Counted from the first letter of the stretch, positions 34,535-47,618 are shown. The stretch is 64,000 bases of DNA from Hofstenia miamia (GCA_004352715.1 SCFE01000034.1:1019184-1083183), one strand, 5' to 3'. Numbers and translations are program-made. The notes: generated by a model from the letters alone, not told the origin.

Positions 34535-36516
34535 NNNNNNNNNNNNNNNNATATATATAAGCACAGTATATATATAATATAAATATATATATATATATAT
34601 ATATATTATTTAGAGCAATAGCATTCTTCTTGAAATAAAAAATAAAAATAAAATGATTACAACAAACATGTATTTTTCAAGATCACAGTTTTGGGGCGAA
34701 ATGCGAAGTTGACAGTACTTTAAGTATTTACGTTCCCTTAAAATAATTTCGGCCAAACTTGATCTTTATTCTGTTGAATAACTAATCTGATTATTCATTT
34801 GGGAAATCAGAATTTTGAAAGTAAGTTGCTTATCCTTTACTAAGGCAGTTTGATGCAGAGGAAGTATATCTGAGATGGAGAATCAGTAATAGCAATAATT
34901 ATGCACTCGATTTTTGAAACGAATGTCATTGGCTACGATCACTAATAATCTAGTAGATAAAACGTGGTCTTCTTTGGGTTTGATTTCTAGTTTCATACTA
35001 GTCTCAAAATTCCCATGAAATCCATAGTGCAAATTTTCATCTCCATCGCTACCCCTACGAGATTGATGCAAATCCCCTTGGTAACCCACGGATCCCCACC
35101 CCATTGGTCAAGCCTGGATTTCACTGATGTCTCTACTGAAGAAGTAATTATTTATTACATATTGCTTTACTCTTTTTTATAAATTAGCGTTCACATAGAA
35201 ACTCAAAACAAATCATTTGCTTACATGCATTCTTACTAAGTGCCAATAGGCGTGCAACACATGTTTTATATCATTTACTTTTTGCCAATATGCAAAGATA
35301 AAAATGACCCTATAAAATATCCTATCATCTATTGTTGTTATTTCAGGAAGCCGATCTTTCAGGATTCAAACGTACTGATAGTTTAGATAGTTCTATAATA
35401 AAATAACAGCAGACTGCAAATCTTTTGCACAAACAGTATTTTAAGTATTTGTGCAAGAGATAATATTTAACATTTGTGGAATTGGACTGTTTATACAAGC
35501 TTCATAAAAAAACCTCAAATTTTTCTATTATATCAAATATTGTTGTAGTGTTTTTGCAACAATGAATTGCTAATAATACTAGTAATAATAAAAATAATGA
35601 TAATAATTTGAGTAGCACCATTGAATATTTTTAATTTCAAGAAACCTATTAAAGCACCTCTCAATACAAATACTATAATGATGAATAAGTTTTAGAAAAA
35701 AAGGTCTTTGCTTACTTATATCATTAACACTCAAAATAATAATTTTGATTTTTATAGCAAAGTTAGATTGGTCTGCGATTCCAGTGCATGCGAATATTGC
35801 ATATTATTGGTACTAACACAAAATGACATTGAAAATTCTAACTTTTTAAAAAATATTTGAATTCATTATAAACATAGTGCTCAAAGCAAATTGAATCAGC
35901 AATTAACTTTAACTGGCTCTTGATACATAGATAGACATTCCAAAATCAGAGCGCTTATATATTGCTTCCAGGAGCATAAAAAGTTTTCAAAGATTCTCAA
36001 GCTGTTTAGATTGAGCAAAATCAACCATTTTCCTTCATAACCTAACAATATAAACCTAACACTAAGAAGTAGTTAGCACATAGATAAAATGTTCGCATTT
36101 TGCTGTATTCGTTATACATGTAAGCTTGCAGCATGATGAGGCTTAAGCAAAGACTCTAGAATTGCTCAAAATAGTAACTTAATAATTTAAGGCATTTAGG
36201 GTGATTTGAACTGGGGCTAAACCGTGATTATTCACAACGTCGTAATAATCTACCTATTCTATTCAAAGCCTCCATACTGCATTCAGCAAGCTTATAATAA
36301 TTTCTTATTCAATAAAAATTGGCCAAGTAATGGGTAAGTGGTCCTAATACACTCCTGCTACACTGAACAAATACTGCTAATTAATGACTTAAGATAATAT
36401 TGTTTTATTTAATCAACTCCTCGTAATTATTTCAACCACTCCTTTTAAAATATTATGCCCAGTGAACTTGCATCAAAATATACACTATAGGCGCTAGAAA
36501 ATTTCTAGCAACAGTA
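32789..36516. other. No supported gene; one short assembly gap
   Basis: Mostly AT-rich sequence. At 34504-34616 a (TA)n tract contains 16 N (34535-34550). A slightly GC-richer stretch (34140-34430) with inverted words such as tccctgaaggga looks repetitive but I cannot classify it. A 73-codon minus frame at 34883-35104 has no recognisable motif. Confidence 0.5.
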
Positions 36517-37473
36517 TTAATTTAAAAAAGTATTGAAATTTAAAAAACGCTTGTTCATAGCAATAAACGCGGCACGGAATGTTCGATTCTGTGTGGCGTA
36601 AACACACGGATTAAGAAATGAGGAAGCTATTGTAAGTTGAACGCAGAAATGGTAAACAGGATTATCAACTTTTAAATAGAGGTATAACTTGGAAACGGCA
36701 TCAATGTAATACAAACAAACGTAAATGTACGTAGGAAATGTACTCGCACCAAAGACAAAAGTAATTGCAATTGAAGTTATGGTCAATCGTTGAGCATTCT
36801 TTTGGGATTTCACATTTTCTTGTGTAAAATTTGATCTGCTGAGAACTCTTCGAATAATTCTGGTATAAATGAAGATAATTGTTATTATGCAAAAGCCTGT
36901 AAAAATCACAAACCAATAGGCTTTAAACAGTAGTAGGCCTCCAGATGCATCCTCAGCAATAAATACGCATTGAGGAATGTTATTCTCTTCTGCGTATGTA
37001 TAAATGTCAATATTGATCAAACTAAGGAATGCGCCACCACAGTACAGCAGAAACAGAATCACTTTCATTTGAGCATGCTTTTGAGACAACGAACGATAAA
37101 TCACGGGATGCAGAACAGCAATGTACCTGTCAATAGAAACCAAGAGAATGTGTAGAATTGAAATGTGTATAAATGTCCATAGGTAATATGTTGTGCGAAT
37201 GCAGTGACAAAACAAATAGCCCAGGATTCCCGAAGGTACACTTAGAGTAGGTTCAATGTACACGTTGAATATTTTGCTCAGACAGGTACAAAAATCTGTG
37301 AACGCAAGGCTGGCTATAATTTTGTTTGTCATAAATGATTGAAGTTTGCTGCTTTCGAAGTAAGTTATTATAATTAGTAAATTTAAAATACTACCAACCA
37401 CTGCAATAGTAGTAGTAGACCAAGTCGTCCAGCTAGGCTGATCTACCCATGGATCTCTAACTGAAGAGTTCAT
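36517..37473 (-). CDS. Intronless rhodopsin-family G-protein-coupled receptor
   Basis: This 318-residue frame is the clearest host gene. Seven hydrophobic segments are visible: about 22-40, 50-72, 92-114, 136-156, 184-206, 232-257 and 270-293. Class A hallmarks are the Asn in SILNLLII (TM1), DRY at 115-117 followed by IAVLHP, a Cys at the TM3 start (89 or 91) with a partner Cys169 in loop 2, and NPCVY at 289-293 in TM7. TM6 has TFP but lacks the usual CWxP Trp, and TM4 lacks its conserved Trp, as in many divergent invertebrate receptors. NSS at residue 2 could be glycosylated. The ligand is unknown; the sequence does not show whether it is a peptide, amine or orphan receptor. Confidence 0.9.
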   Translation of the reverse strand: MNSSVRDPWVDQPSWTTWSTTTIAVVGSILNLLIIITYFESSKLQSFMTNKIIASLAFTDFCTCLSKIFNVYIEPTLSVPSGILGYLFCHCIRTTYYLWTFIHISILHILLVSIDRYIAVLHPVIYRSLSQKHAQMKVILFLLYCGGAFLSLINIDIYTYAEENNIPQCVFIAEDASGGLLLFKAYWFVIFTGFCIITIIFIYTRIIRRVLSRSNFTQENVKSQKNAQRLTITSIAITFVFGASTFPTYIYVCLYYIDAVSKLYLYLKVDNPVYHFCVQLTIASSFLNPCVYATQNRTFRAAFIAMNKRFLNFNTFLN

Positions 37474-40400
37474 TTGAAATTAAGCAATGACTTAACGACG
37501 TCTGCTTAAATGTACACTAAAAATCTACTGCATTCTGATTGGGCAAATGCGGTAGACAGTTTGATTGGCGGCAAATTATTCAAATTGTTAGTTATTTCTT
37601 ATAATTTGCTTGACAATAATTAGTTTTTGAACGTTTGAAGGGATTAAGACATTTAAAAACATCACTACATAAATATTTTAATTGTACAAAAATTTTACTA
37701 AGTCTTTTTACTATAAAATGTTTTAATTTAAATATAATTTTAAATATATGTTTTATACATTATCAATTAAAACATTAACATAAATTTCTTTACACAATTT
37801 TTCGTATTATATTAACAACTGTGTTTGTGAATCTGTGGATGTGGCATTTTAGTTTTAGCACACAGCATAAATTTATATGTGACCATATTCCCTTATTGTG
37901 TAAACAGAAAAAGTTAATAGAGTCAATGTTTTTGAGAATGGAAGCAGAAGTTTGTTAAAATAAATTAGAGACCATTAGAATAAGAAAATATAGTATTTTT
38001 AAATTTGAAAAACTTAGTTGATAGCTTGATTGGCATCTTTCGCAACACTAAGGAAACAATTAGAAAGGAAATGAACAATTATTAATTTTAAAATTTCTAC
38101 TAAAACTAGAAATCCTGACGAGTATATATCTTAAATTCATTCAGCTGTCAGAATTGACCCTTTCAAGTTAAACGTAAAAAAACAAAGACAAATGAAAGAA
38201 ACGTATCTGAAGAGCAAAATGAGCTGTTTTTCTTTTAAATTATCATTACATGATCTCATTAAAAATGCATCTAAGATACACACTCATACTTTCTAGTGAT
38301 AATACAATTAACTCTGTTCTTCTAGGGGGATTTTTCCCCAACCTCCAAAGTTTGAGCAGTTTCCAGTATTTTATGATATTTAATTGCAAAACCCTCATAG
38401 ATATGTGACTAAAATTTTTCCAATGAGCAAAATATATCTATGGCCGGAAGCCACATGATGACGTCATTTTTTCAATTAAGAAAAAAGTTTAGTACCAATA
38501 TATGTTTTGCTGTGGGAAAGGTTTCAACCTCGGAGGAAATGGAACCAAAGACCAACTTCTTACCGTTTTTTGAGTACGAGTTGTCTGTACTTTTGGTCTC
38601 ATAATTATACGCTATTTTTCACATAGTTCAATTTTTTTACAAGCAAATTCTGAATACAACAAAATTACTTTACTGTACATGTATATAAAAAAAATATTTT
38701 GCATTTATTTTCGATATTATTAATTGTGCACTAATATTACGGAATCTAAGGGAAATTCATTACATTGATGTTCTAATTATCACTGGTTATTCTAGCAAAT
38801 ATTGGAGAATGTTTCTAACATGTATATTCATAATTACAATTCATTTACTCTATAATTCTATGTGTGAACTAACAAAGAATGAAACCGGAGATGAGCAATT
38901 ATACAAAAAAATTCAAATATTTCAACATTTCCATGGTAGTTTTAATGAATTCCGTTCATAGTACAATGACATTTATAGAATTCCTGCAATATTTACTGTG
39001 GGAGAGTCTACCCTCCCCCTACAGGAATGTGAGCTACGTACTAATCATACAGGAATAGGCTTAACACAGAATTAGCTCTACGTAGACTGCACACTGTACC
39101 TTTGACCTGCGGGTAGCCCTATAATTTATGGAAAAGAACAGAGAATAGGATTAAAATATTTTAATAAATACTTAATTTTTATTTTTTAAAAATTTGCCAA
39201 TTTTTAATTTTAATGCTGTAGGCGTTGCATTTTCACTTAAAGTGTATGAATTATGGAGAAGCATTGTTTTCAAACAGGACCATTCCCATCATTCCAAGAA
39301 TGGTTTTATTTCAATTTTTCTAACTTGATTGACTCTTATGAAATCAACGTACTGTATGTCTCTTGAACCATTTCGATTTTTGAATAATTGATATTTGTAT
39401 TTGTATGTCATAACAAAATTAATGTTTGCAATTTTTTTAAATATATTCAAACCAAATAGCAACAAAATATAAAAAAATGAATTCCTCAATTAGGCAAAAT
39501 AACTATAAATCTTCACAGAACAAGTATTTGAATCTAGATACAGGATCCCAAGTTCAAAATACCAGATGTTTCATGCAAAATCTTGATAATAATGTGGGCA
39601 AAATTTTAAGTTATTTTCTTGCTATAAATTTAATATTGACAATGGATTTCTCATAGCAGTTACTGAATGAGAAAACTTCACATAGGTAACATTTAGTGAT
39701 GGTCAAATAAGGCCTTCCAATTATGGGGTGAGCATTTGATTTTTATGTCAGTATTATTAAATTTAGAGTGTTCCCAAAAGTACCTTTGAACATGTCCTCA
39801 AACTTTGACTATGAAAATTTCTACCAGAGGATCGAAGTACTATAATACATCGTAGGATTCCAAGTACATGTAAAATAGGACTCTCCCTAAATTCAGCATA
39901 AAGGCTGCTATATTGTATTTCTTTTCAAACGCTATGTATTATCATTGTAATGTATTATATTCTTGTAAGAAAAAGATTACATAGATTCTTGGTGCCTTTG
40001 AGATATTTTGTAATTTTTGTTGAAATTAATATTACCATTGATATGAGTTTCAATACTATTTATCATTGTTCCAAAAGAAGTAAATAAATTTGCAGGATAA
40101 TGCATATATCCGAGCATCGCACAATAAATATCCCAATAATCAAAGAAGTATAAACCTAACCATTATTCATCGGAGAGACTACAGATACATATAAATATAT
40201 ACTAATACATACTTGCATTAGCCTTAAGCACTGATTTTTTAAGTGGATGACGTTATTGTTTTTCCACAAATCACCCTGCTATCACAATGAATTTATATGA
40301 TTTATCTCTATAAATCTGCATATATATGGGATTAGCATAGTAGAAGTCGAAGATATGTTTATGAAGCAATACCGTGTACAAATATTTTGTTAGCTAATGG

Positions 40401-41264
40401 ATATGCAACTCTATTTGTTTGCAGTAATTGATTCTTAATATTCCGGATCTAGATTATATTAATGAGAAAATATCATATGATTTTGAATTTATTCAGCACA
40501 AAGAATCGTAATCAGTTTAAATTCCAAATACCTTCGATCTATTGTTTAGTCACACCGAGATAAGTGGCCAGCAACGCTGGTATTGTATGCCATGTGTATA
40601 ACATTGGCTGCTTGACCTGGAAGCATCACACGGTGACTGTTTTAGGTTAAATTTAGAAGTTAATGTTTTTTTAATTTTCCTAAAAAAGCGTTATTCAGGT
40701 TCTTGCCACATGTTATCTCAGAATCTACAAGAATTGTGAAAAAAATCGAAATAAAAATTACGAATCGCTTCGAATAGTCAAATGCAATGTGGATCATTGT
40801 TTTTTGATTTCTTTCCAAAGGATGGTGTCATTGAATGCTTTCACGGGTGATCTAACTTTTTCCTGAAATTTTGATTAGCTTTTGATATATTAACATTTTC
40901 TAAACAATTTGAATTTTTGAGGATTTTTCATATTTTATTATAGAGAATTTTCGAAAATTCTAAAATTCATTTTCCAACTTACAGAAAGTCACGTAGGAGA
41001 TCAATTGCATATTATAGACTTGGGGTGTGCAGCTGGTGGCACAATTCCGCCCTCAAAACATTTCTAGTGATCCTTGCTAACTTATACAAATGACTTTTGA
41101 CACTACATATTATCTTTTTTCAGAAGTATTACTAATAAACCTAAATCAACACCAGTCTTATTTATATTTAAAATTTGTTTTGTTTGTGTGTGTATACAGC
41201 GACATGTGTGTATATTCTGAGAGTGATGACAATCTGTTTATTAGATACCCTCTTACAAATAATG
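37474..41264. other. No supported feature
   Basis: AT-rich sequence upstream of the receptor gene and beyond. Only short frames without motifs are seen. A promoter for the receptor must lie near 37474-37600, but I cannot point to a specific element. Confidence 0.5.
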
Positions 41265-41278
41265 TTGCACACTTTTGT

Positions 41279-41492
41279 TGCAGAAATATCTTTACTATTC
41301 CATCTGGTTCAACTTACTGAATCATCTGATGAGGAATTTTTACATGACAACTTATATCCAACCTTTTCAAAACCTGCACAAGTTAAAGCAATACAGCATC
41401 CTCGGGGTGTAGTCAAGGGTTGGCTCATTGAAGGGAGGAACCATCTCAACTTGTTAAAGTTGATTGGGGACCCAACTAATCTATTCTGTTAA
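41279..41492 (+). CDS. Possible terminal exon of an unknown gene
   Basis: A T-rich stretch with cacttttgttgcag ends at about 41284 and could be a splice acceptor. The frame then reads on for about 70 codons with LTESSDEEFLHDNLYPTF and AQVKAIQHPRGVVKGWLIEG to a TAA at 41490. Its composition (charged, few Phe/Ile/Asn) differs from random frames nearby. No family is recognised and no partner exon was found, so a transposon relic is equally possible. Confidence 0.25.
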
Positions 41493-42376
41493 ATGTATAT
41501 TGCGGTATAAGGTGTTGGATTGTTTGTTGAAAATTCAATTTATTAAAAATATAATATAGAAATTCAGTACTGTAATTTACATCCCACATCTATATTATTT
41601 AAGAATAGAGCCCTGAGTATGCTTTTTCTTATTCCAATGTTTTCATTAGAATTCCAGTTAGTCTTTTGTTATAAAATACGTGAAACTTGAATCATATTAC
41701 CCGTCAAACATTTAACTATTTTTAATATCAAGTTTGTGTTGGCATTCATATTTATTCCATGAGGGTTTAATTTCTATATCTAGAATCGACATAAAATAAT
41801 CTTTATGTTTACCTATTTTTTAACTTTGTAGAAACAACTTATTTTCAAATGCATATTTCGTCTTTTTAATCTACTTAAATTTTGTAAAAAAATTGAATAT
41901 TTGTATTTTCTGATTTCCTTTTTTCATGATATACTACCCATGAAAAAGAAATAGATTGGTATCACTAAACAATAAAATATAATTTGTTTTTTAAATTGAG
42001 CTATTTATATAAAACATTTGTTATAGTAGCTAAATTAGTTGAATATATTATTTTGTATGCTATAGATTTACTCAAAGCATGTCCTTTCTAAGACCCATTA
42101 CTTATTCTCCTGCTATTCTGAACTGACAGTTCAATTTCTGAATGTTTAAAAAAATTATAATTTATTCCTAATTTTGAAAATTTGCACATAATAACATAAA
42201 AAAAGTCATACACACCTGCATATTTGAGAAAAATTGTAAAAATTATGAATCTCTTTGAAATAGGAAAAACTGAAATCATAATCCTATTCAGCTTTAAGAT
42301 ATTCATTTGTAACAATGTGACAGCTTCGGCATTCAAATTTTTTGAGCATCTTAATATATATATATATATATATATA

Positions 42377-43376
42377 NNNNNNNNNNNNNNNNNNNNNNNN
42401 NNNNNNNNNNNNNNNNNNNNNNNNNNNNNNNNNNNNNNNNNNNNNNNNNNNNNNNNNNNNNNNNNNNNNNNNNNNNNNNNNNNNNNNNNNNNNNNNNNNN
42501 NNNNNNNNNNNNNNNNNNNNNNNNNNNNNNNNNNNNNNNNNNNNNNNNNNNNNNNNNNNNNNNNNNNNNNNNNNNNNNNNNNNNNNNNNNNNNNNNNNNN
42601 NNNNNNNNNNNNNNNNNNNNNNNNNNNNNNNNNNNNNNNNNNNNNNNNNNNNNNNNNNNNNNNNNNNNNNNNNNNNNNNNNNNNNNNNNNNNNNNNNNNN
42701 NNNNNNNNNNNNNNNNNNNNNNNNNNNNNNNNNNNNNNNNNNNNNNNNNNNNNNNNNNNNNNNNNNNNNNNNNNNNNNNNNNNNNNNNNNNNNNNNNNNN
42801 NNNNNNNNNNNNNNNNNNNNNNNNNNNNNNNNNNNNNNNNNNNNNNNNNNNNNNNNNNNNNNNNNNNNNNNNNNNNNNNNNNNNNNNNNNNNNNNNNNNN
42901 NNNNNNNNNNNNNNNNNNNNNNNNNNNNNNNNNNNNNNNNNNNNNNNNNNNNNNNNNNNNNNNNNNNNNNNNNNNNNNNNNNNNNNNNNNNNNNNNNNNN
43001 NNNNNNNNNNNNNNNNNNNNNNNNNNNNNNNNNNNNNNNNNNNNNNNNNNNNNNNNNNNNNNNNNNNNNNNNNNNNNNNNNNNNNNNNNNNNNNNNNNNN
43101 NNNNNNNNNNNNNNNNNNNNNNNNNNNNNNNNNNNNNNNNNNNNNNNNNNNNNNNNNNNNNNNNNNNNNNNNNNNNNNNNNNNNNNNNNNNNNNNNNNNN
43201 NNNNNNNNNNNNNNNNNNNNNNNNNNNNNNNNNNNNNNNNNNNNNNNNNNNNNNNNNNNNNNNNNNNNNNNNNNNNNNNNNNNNNNNNNNNNNNNNNNNN
43301 NNNNNNNNNNNNNNNNNNNNNNNNNNNNNNNNNNNNNNNNNNNNNNNNNNNNNNNNNNNNNNNNNNNNNNNNNNNN
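42377..43376. other. Assembly gap of 1000 N in a (TA)n tract
   Basis: The run of exactly 1000 N follows (TA)n at 42353-42376. It removes the C-terminus of the transposase gene. The round length suggests a placeholder of unknown true size. Confidence 0.95.
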
Positions 43377-45378
43377 ATGGATAAGAGGTATCGCTAGAGA
43401 TTTTTCTGCTGCTTTAAGGATTTCTATGTCCGTGAAACATCTTAAAATAGGGGGAGCAAAAATATCTTCCATTCGCCAGTCAATCATTTTATAATACTCT
43501 TCTGCTTCCAGGTTGAGGCTTTTGGGCAAACTGAAATTTCTAGATGAAGGGTCTGATTGGTGTCTGTGTTTATTTCTTGCTTGAGTTATGTACTGTGCAG
43601 CTGAAGTTTTAACATGTTTTCTGGTATCTGTAATCATTGAAAGAAGTATGTTTTCCGGAGAAGCAAAAAAACTGTTATTGAGCAAGACTTTTTGCATTAT
43701 TTGTTTGTATGGAGACTTTGAGTGTCTTATTAAATTTGATAAAAACCAAAAATTGACTGCTCCTTCCGTTGCATTTGGGTGTTGTTTGATATAAAACCAA
43801 CCTGGAGCGTAACAGTTCAAAATGATTTCAACAAGATCTTTCAACTCTTGACTTGGATCTTTTGTACAGACATAGTCTCATTATGCGGTTAGCCCTTGTT
43901 AGCCAACGTGCATGGTGGATGTTGCCTGGACTTTTCAAAGCCAAACTATTCTCTATGTATCCTTTTTGTACAGAAATGCATATATCATGCAAGTATTTCT
44001 GATCAGAACTTAGCTCGCCTCTTACCTCTCTTGAAAGTTCTGATACTTTCCCATGAATAATCTGAAAATTTATGGGTTGAATTTTGGTCAAGTCTTGCTT
44101 TATTTTATTCCCCACCTCACCTTTAAAAGTTTCTGGACCTGTTGTCCTTCCATCTATGTATTCAAAGATATGCCTGAATGGCAATTCGTTCATATGCAAA
44201 AGGCATATAAACCATTGAAGTGGCCTTTCAAGCAACTTTATGATTCCTCCTACTCTTCCTGTGTTAACAGGAGTACCGTCACATATAACTGCCTGCAACG
44301 TTTCAAAGCTTTCAGAATCATGCAGCATTGTTAAAATCTCATTAGTTATGCATCGGGATGTCCCGCTGTCTACTGTAAGATGGTCTATGTAGCTACTCCC
44401 TGGTTCTTTAACAATAGTATAATGTTCTTCTTTCACATTTCCATCCTTTGTAGCCGTCTCATCTTTCCTTCCATCAAATCCTATACAAATCATGTTTTTG
44501 TTTTCTGCCTTTGTTTTAACCAAATTCTTTTTGCCAACTCTATTTCTTTCTCTTTCTATTTTTTTTCTATCTAACATATTGGACTCGTTTAAAATACCCA
44601 TATCTTCAAGTGCTGCATTGACTATGGCAGCGGCGGCTCTGCAACTGACACGGAATCTATCAGCTGTTATAGCTAGTTTATTATAGCTATATCGGTTTTG
44701 GACGTTATCTTTCAGCTCAATGTCGGCTATAAATTCTCCATCGGCACTTTCATCAATTTCCATTTCTTCAAAACTAAATTCTTCGGAGTATATGCCAGAT
44801 GATGTTGAGGGCTCCTCCTGTAATAATAATTTTCTTTTTGCCAGTTTCTCTTGTCTCTCTTCCGTTCTTCTTATTGTTCCTGTCCTTTGCCTATCTATAC
44901 TGCCTAATTGATTTTTTCTTTCTTTCTGTCCTACAAAAGCCTGCCATTCTTCTACAGGTATTCTGATCGTGCATCTACATTCGGCTCGTCTCTTACCCTT
45001 ATCGTAACAGTCACATGGACATACGTCAAACATAGCATCAAACTGTTTCATTTTGTTTAAAAAACCTTCATTTCTTCTGTTTTTTGGGATTTTGTTGATT
45101 TTATAAGCAGCATCTAGCAATCGACCAACTTTTGAAGCTATTCCATCAATGCTTATAGTTGGAAAAGAAAACCTTTGCCAAATTTTTTCAATGTCAAGCG
45201 CAACTTGCTGATAACATTCATAATTTGTTGTGGATCTTTTTCTTTCTATATCTTCCTTTTGTCTAAGGAAAAGATAGTGTCTCACAACATCTGCTCTTGA
45301 AGGAGTCATTGCCAAATTAAACTCATCCGCCTGACCAAATGCAGAGTTCTCGGTTTTGCTTCTTGTATGTTTAGCCAT
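43377..45378 (-). CDS. hAT-like transposase, one frameshift, C-terminus lost in gap
   Basis: The first 516 codons (45378 to 43828) are open. Visible parts are: N-terminal domain; cysteine cluster CPCDCYDKGKRRAECRC at 120-136; acidic linker about 198-225; YNKLAITADRFRVSCRAAAA (232-251); IGFDGRKDETAT (299-310) with candidate first catalytic Asp; AVICDGTPVNTGRVGG (363-378) with candidate second Asp; and CLLHMNELPFRH (392-403). After a single shift near 43862 in an AAAA run, the second frame continues with DLVEIILNCYAPGWFYIK, SPENILLSMITDTRKH and a YYKMIDWRMEDI block into the N gap. This belongs to a widespread invertebrate transposase-like family with a hAT-like RNase H fold pattern. It is the least decayed mobile gene here. 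Confidence 0.72.
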
Positions 45379-45596
45379 TTTTTTATGAAGTTGGATTAGA
45401 TTACCTAAAAGACTAGAGCTTTCTAATTTTTATTGTAAATTGCTATTTATTAATCAAACTACACTTGTAAACAAATAAAATAATAGAAAATGGACAAAAA
45501 TACCAATAAAAAAGTCAACGATAGCATTTAAACTAGCATAAAAACAATATTAATTATTTGAGGAAGTCATAGTTGATGACATCACAAAGGATTTCG

Positions 45597-45622
45597 TGTG
45601 CTACCATTTATGGTGGTAGCAC
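45597..45622. repeat. Hairpin upstream of the transposase
   Basis: GTGCTACCA and TGGTAGCAC form a 9-bp inverted repeat around a 7-base loop. It lies about 220 bases upstream of the transposase ATG, near the presumed element end. It may be a subterminal transposase site. Confidence 0.55.
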
Positions 45623-45707
45623 ATCATTGAAATTTTTTGCACAAGTTATATAGAACCTACTAAACTCCAAGCATTGCACAGCTAATCGAAAATATTATTT
45701 AATGGTG

Positions 45708-45761
45708 TTTTCGACACACCCTAATATATATATATATATATATATATATTAGGGTATATCG
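45708..45761. repeat. Palindromic junction of two transposon ends around (TA)n
   Basis: ttttcgacacaccctaa is followed by a (TA)n tract and then ttagggtatatcgttaaaa. The two arms read outward as TTAGGGTGTGTCGAAAA and TTAGGGTATATCGTTAA. They stay loosely alike for some 60 bases (for example cgattagctgtgcaatg against tgattagcctcgtaatg). This fits two related elements with TTAGGGTRTRTCG ends sitting head to head on a TA-rich target. Confidence 0.6.
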
Positions 45762-46029
45762 TTAAAAACTTTTTTTCGAATCTTGATTAGCCTCGTAATG
45801 TTTAGAGTAACTAGAGGTAAAATAGTTTTAAATGCAATATTTCAGCCTAATTGGTCCAATATTGGTGATCGAAAATGACTTTGAAATCGCCAAAAATCTT
45901 GAATTTGTTTACATAAAATAGCATAAAAAATGAAGGGGTAAATGTTTTATTTGACAATATTTGGTATTATTCATATAAACGCTAATGTTCTTCTGTTAAA
46001 GTGAAGAAAGCCTGTGTGGATTCGGATCG

Positions 46030-46330
46030 ATGATTTATTGTGCGTGATGCCAATTTGCTAGTAGGAGTGTTGCATCTTCAATATACACTGCCTTCGAAGA
46101 ACATGACTCGCTATTTTAAATTTAATGGTTGTGGCTCTACAAATGTAAACACTGTTCGAAAAGGGGGCCTTATTACTTTTCTTGAGCAAAATCTTTTACA
46201 CAGGTGTATTATTGGCTCATATGCATGTTCCATACAAATGAGCTCCCACTCTGGCATCTTTTGGGAAAGTAGATGGTGAAAATTCTGGGGATAAGTCGTT
46301 CGAAGGCAAAATGGTTTACTTTGATATTAC
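46030..46330 (+). pseudogene. Decayed relative of the hAT-like transposase, opposite orientation
   Basis: The plus frames here carry TNVNTVRKGGLITFLEQNLL, matching the CDGTPVNTGRVGGIIKLLE block. A shifted frame has FHTNELPLWHLLGKVDGE then SFEGK, matching CLLHMNELPFRH and the DG and FKGE positions of the transposase at 43377-45378. The N-terminal third is missing. With the palindromic junction at 45708-45761 this forms a head-to-head pair of related elements. Confidence 0.6.
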
Positions 46331-47517
46331 AAATATGTAAATTATATTTTGCATAACTTGAAAATTCAAAAAATTTGGATTTGAAAGCTTTATTGTATCT
46401 AATTATGCCCGTTGTTGTTCAACATCAAATGTGAACCAACATATAAGTGAGCCCTCAAAACTGCAGAACTAGGAAATTTTCAACCGAAAAGACATGAAAA
46501 TTTGAATGCTACATGCAATCCATTGAAAGTGTTAACCCTATTTCTACTAGCGTTACTTTTAAGTAACAAATCGATTTGTCCACATTGTTGAGCAAGAGTA
46601 ACCAAACCTGCTAAAAATATTGAAAGCCTTTTACATTGAAGCATCTATGGAGTTGGGTCTGCTCATGCAAGGATAAAGATTTGACCTAGAACTTATTCTT
46701 CTATTTGAAGTACATACAAATAAGATTATTTTTCAAGGGAAATCCAATTTTTATAAAAATATTTAAATCCAATGTTTTGACGAATCTTAAATACCTACAT
46801 TCATAATTATTTTACTATTATGGCAATCAATTTAATCAAGCACAAATTATTAACTTTTGATATCTTGGATTTTCTCAAAAATGTCAAAGTTATTTTCGCT
46901 TGTCAATATTTGGCCAATTTGGCTGAAATTTTGCATGCATAAATTTTTTCCCCTAGTTACCCAATACAACAATGCTTACATTTTTATTGTTTATTTAATT
47001 CAGGGTTGGCAATTGCCCTGGCTTGTCAGCAATGTGCCAATGCACATGGCAGGTAAAATACACAGTTTTTTTAGAGTTATGAATTACACATATTTTAAAA
47101 GGAAAGTTATGTACACATTATTTGAAAAAGACTTTTTGGCATTAACAAAGACAATACACATATGGCAAAAATTACAGAACCACACCCTGTGTGCTAGTTC
47201 AAGGTGGATGTTGCAAGGGACGTGTGGAATAACTAGAGATGGTATCCTGGAATAAAGTTTTTATTATGTAATGTGATGATGACTAGAGGCAATTGTACAG
47301 AGGAGATGTCTGGAGGTTGAACGGTGGGGGGGGGAAATTGAGAAGATCAAGTAAGAGTGCAAGCATCAAGGAATACAGAAGTAAGCATTGAATAGGCAAA
47401 ATATCATAAATGCAATAAATACATGGCAATACTAATTTTGTGCTAATGAAGATGAGAACATATTGTGGTAGGGGATCTCTCCGAAATATTAAAATCCCAA
47501 GGCAAGAATTCTATGAG

Positions 47518-47519
<2 letters not shown>

Positions 47520-47551
<32 letters not shown>
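47520..47551. repeat. (TA)n microsatellite
   Basis: Uninterrupted alternation of T and A. It lies in 46331-47618, where I otherwise find no supported gene; a 132-codon frame at 46857-47255 lacks motifs. Confidence 0.85.
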
Positions 47552-47618
47552 CTGAATGTAGCCGTAACAACTATAAACAAGCACAAACTGGGATTACTAA
47601 TAACCAAAGTGGGCTCAC

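Noticed and set aside
42224-43844. Very long open frames across 42377-43376, 58250-59249 and 60154-60884
   Set aside because: They consist mainly of N translated as unknown residues; only the part of the minus frame from 43377 upward is real coding sequence.
45749-45755. TTAGGGT, possible telomeric repeat
   Set aside because: It is a single unit that forms part of a transposon end, not an array.
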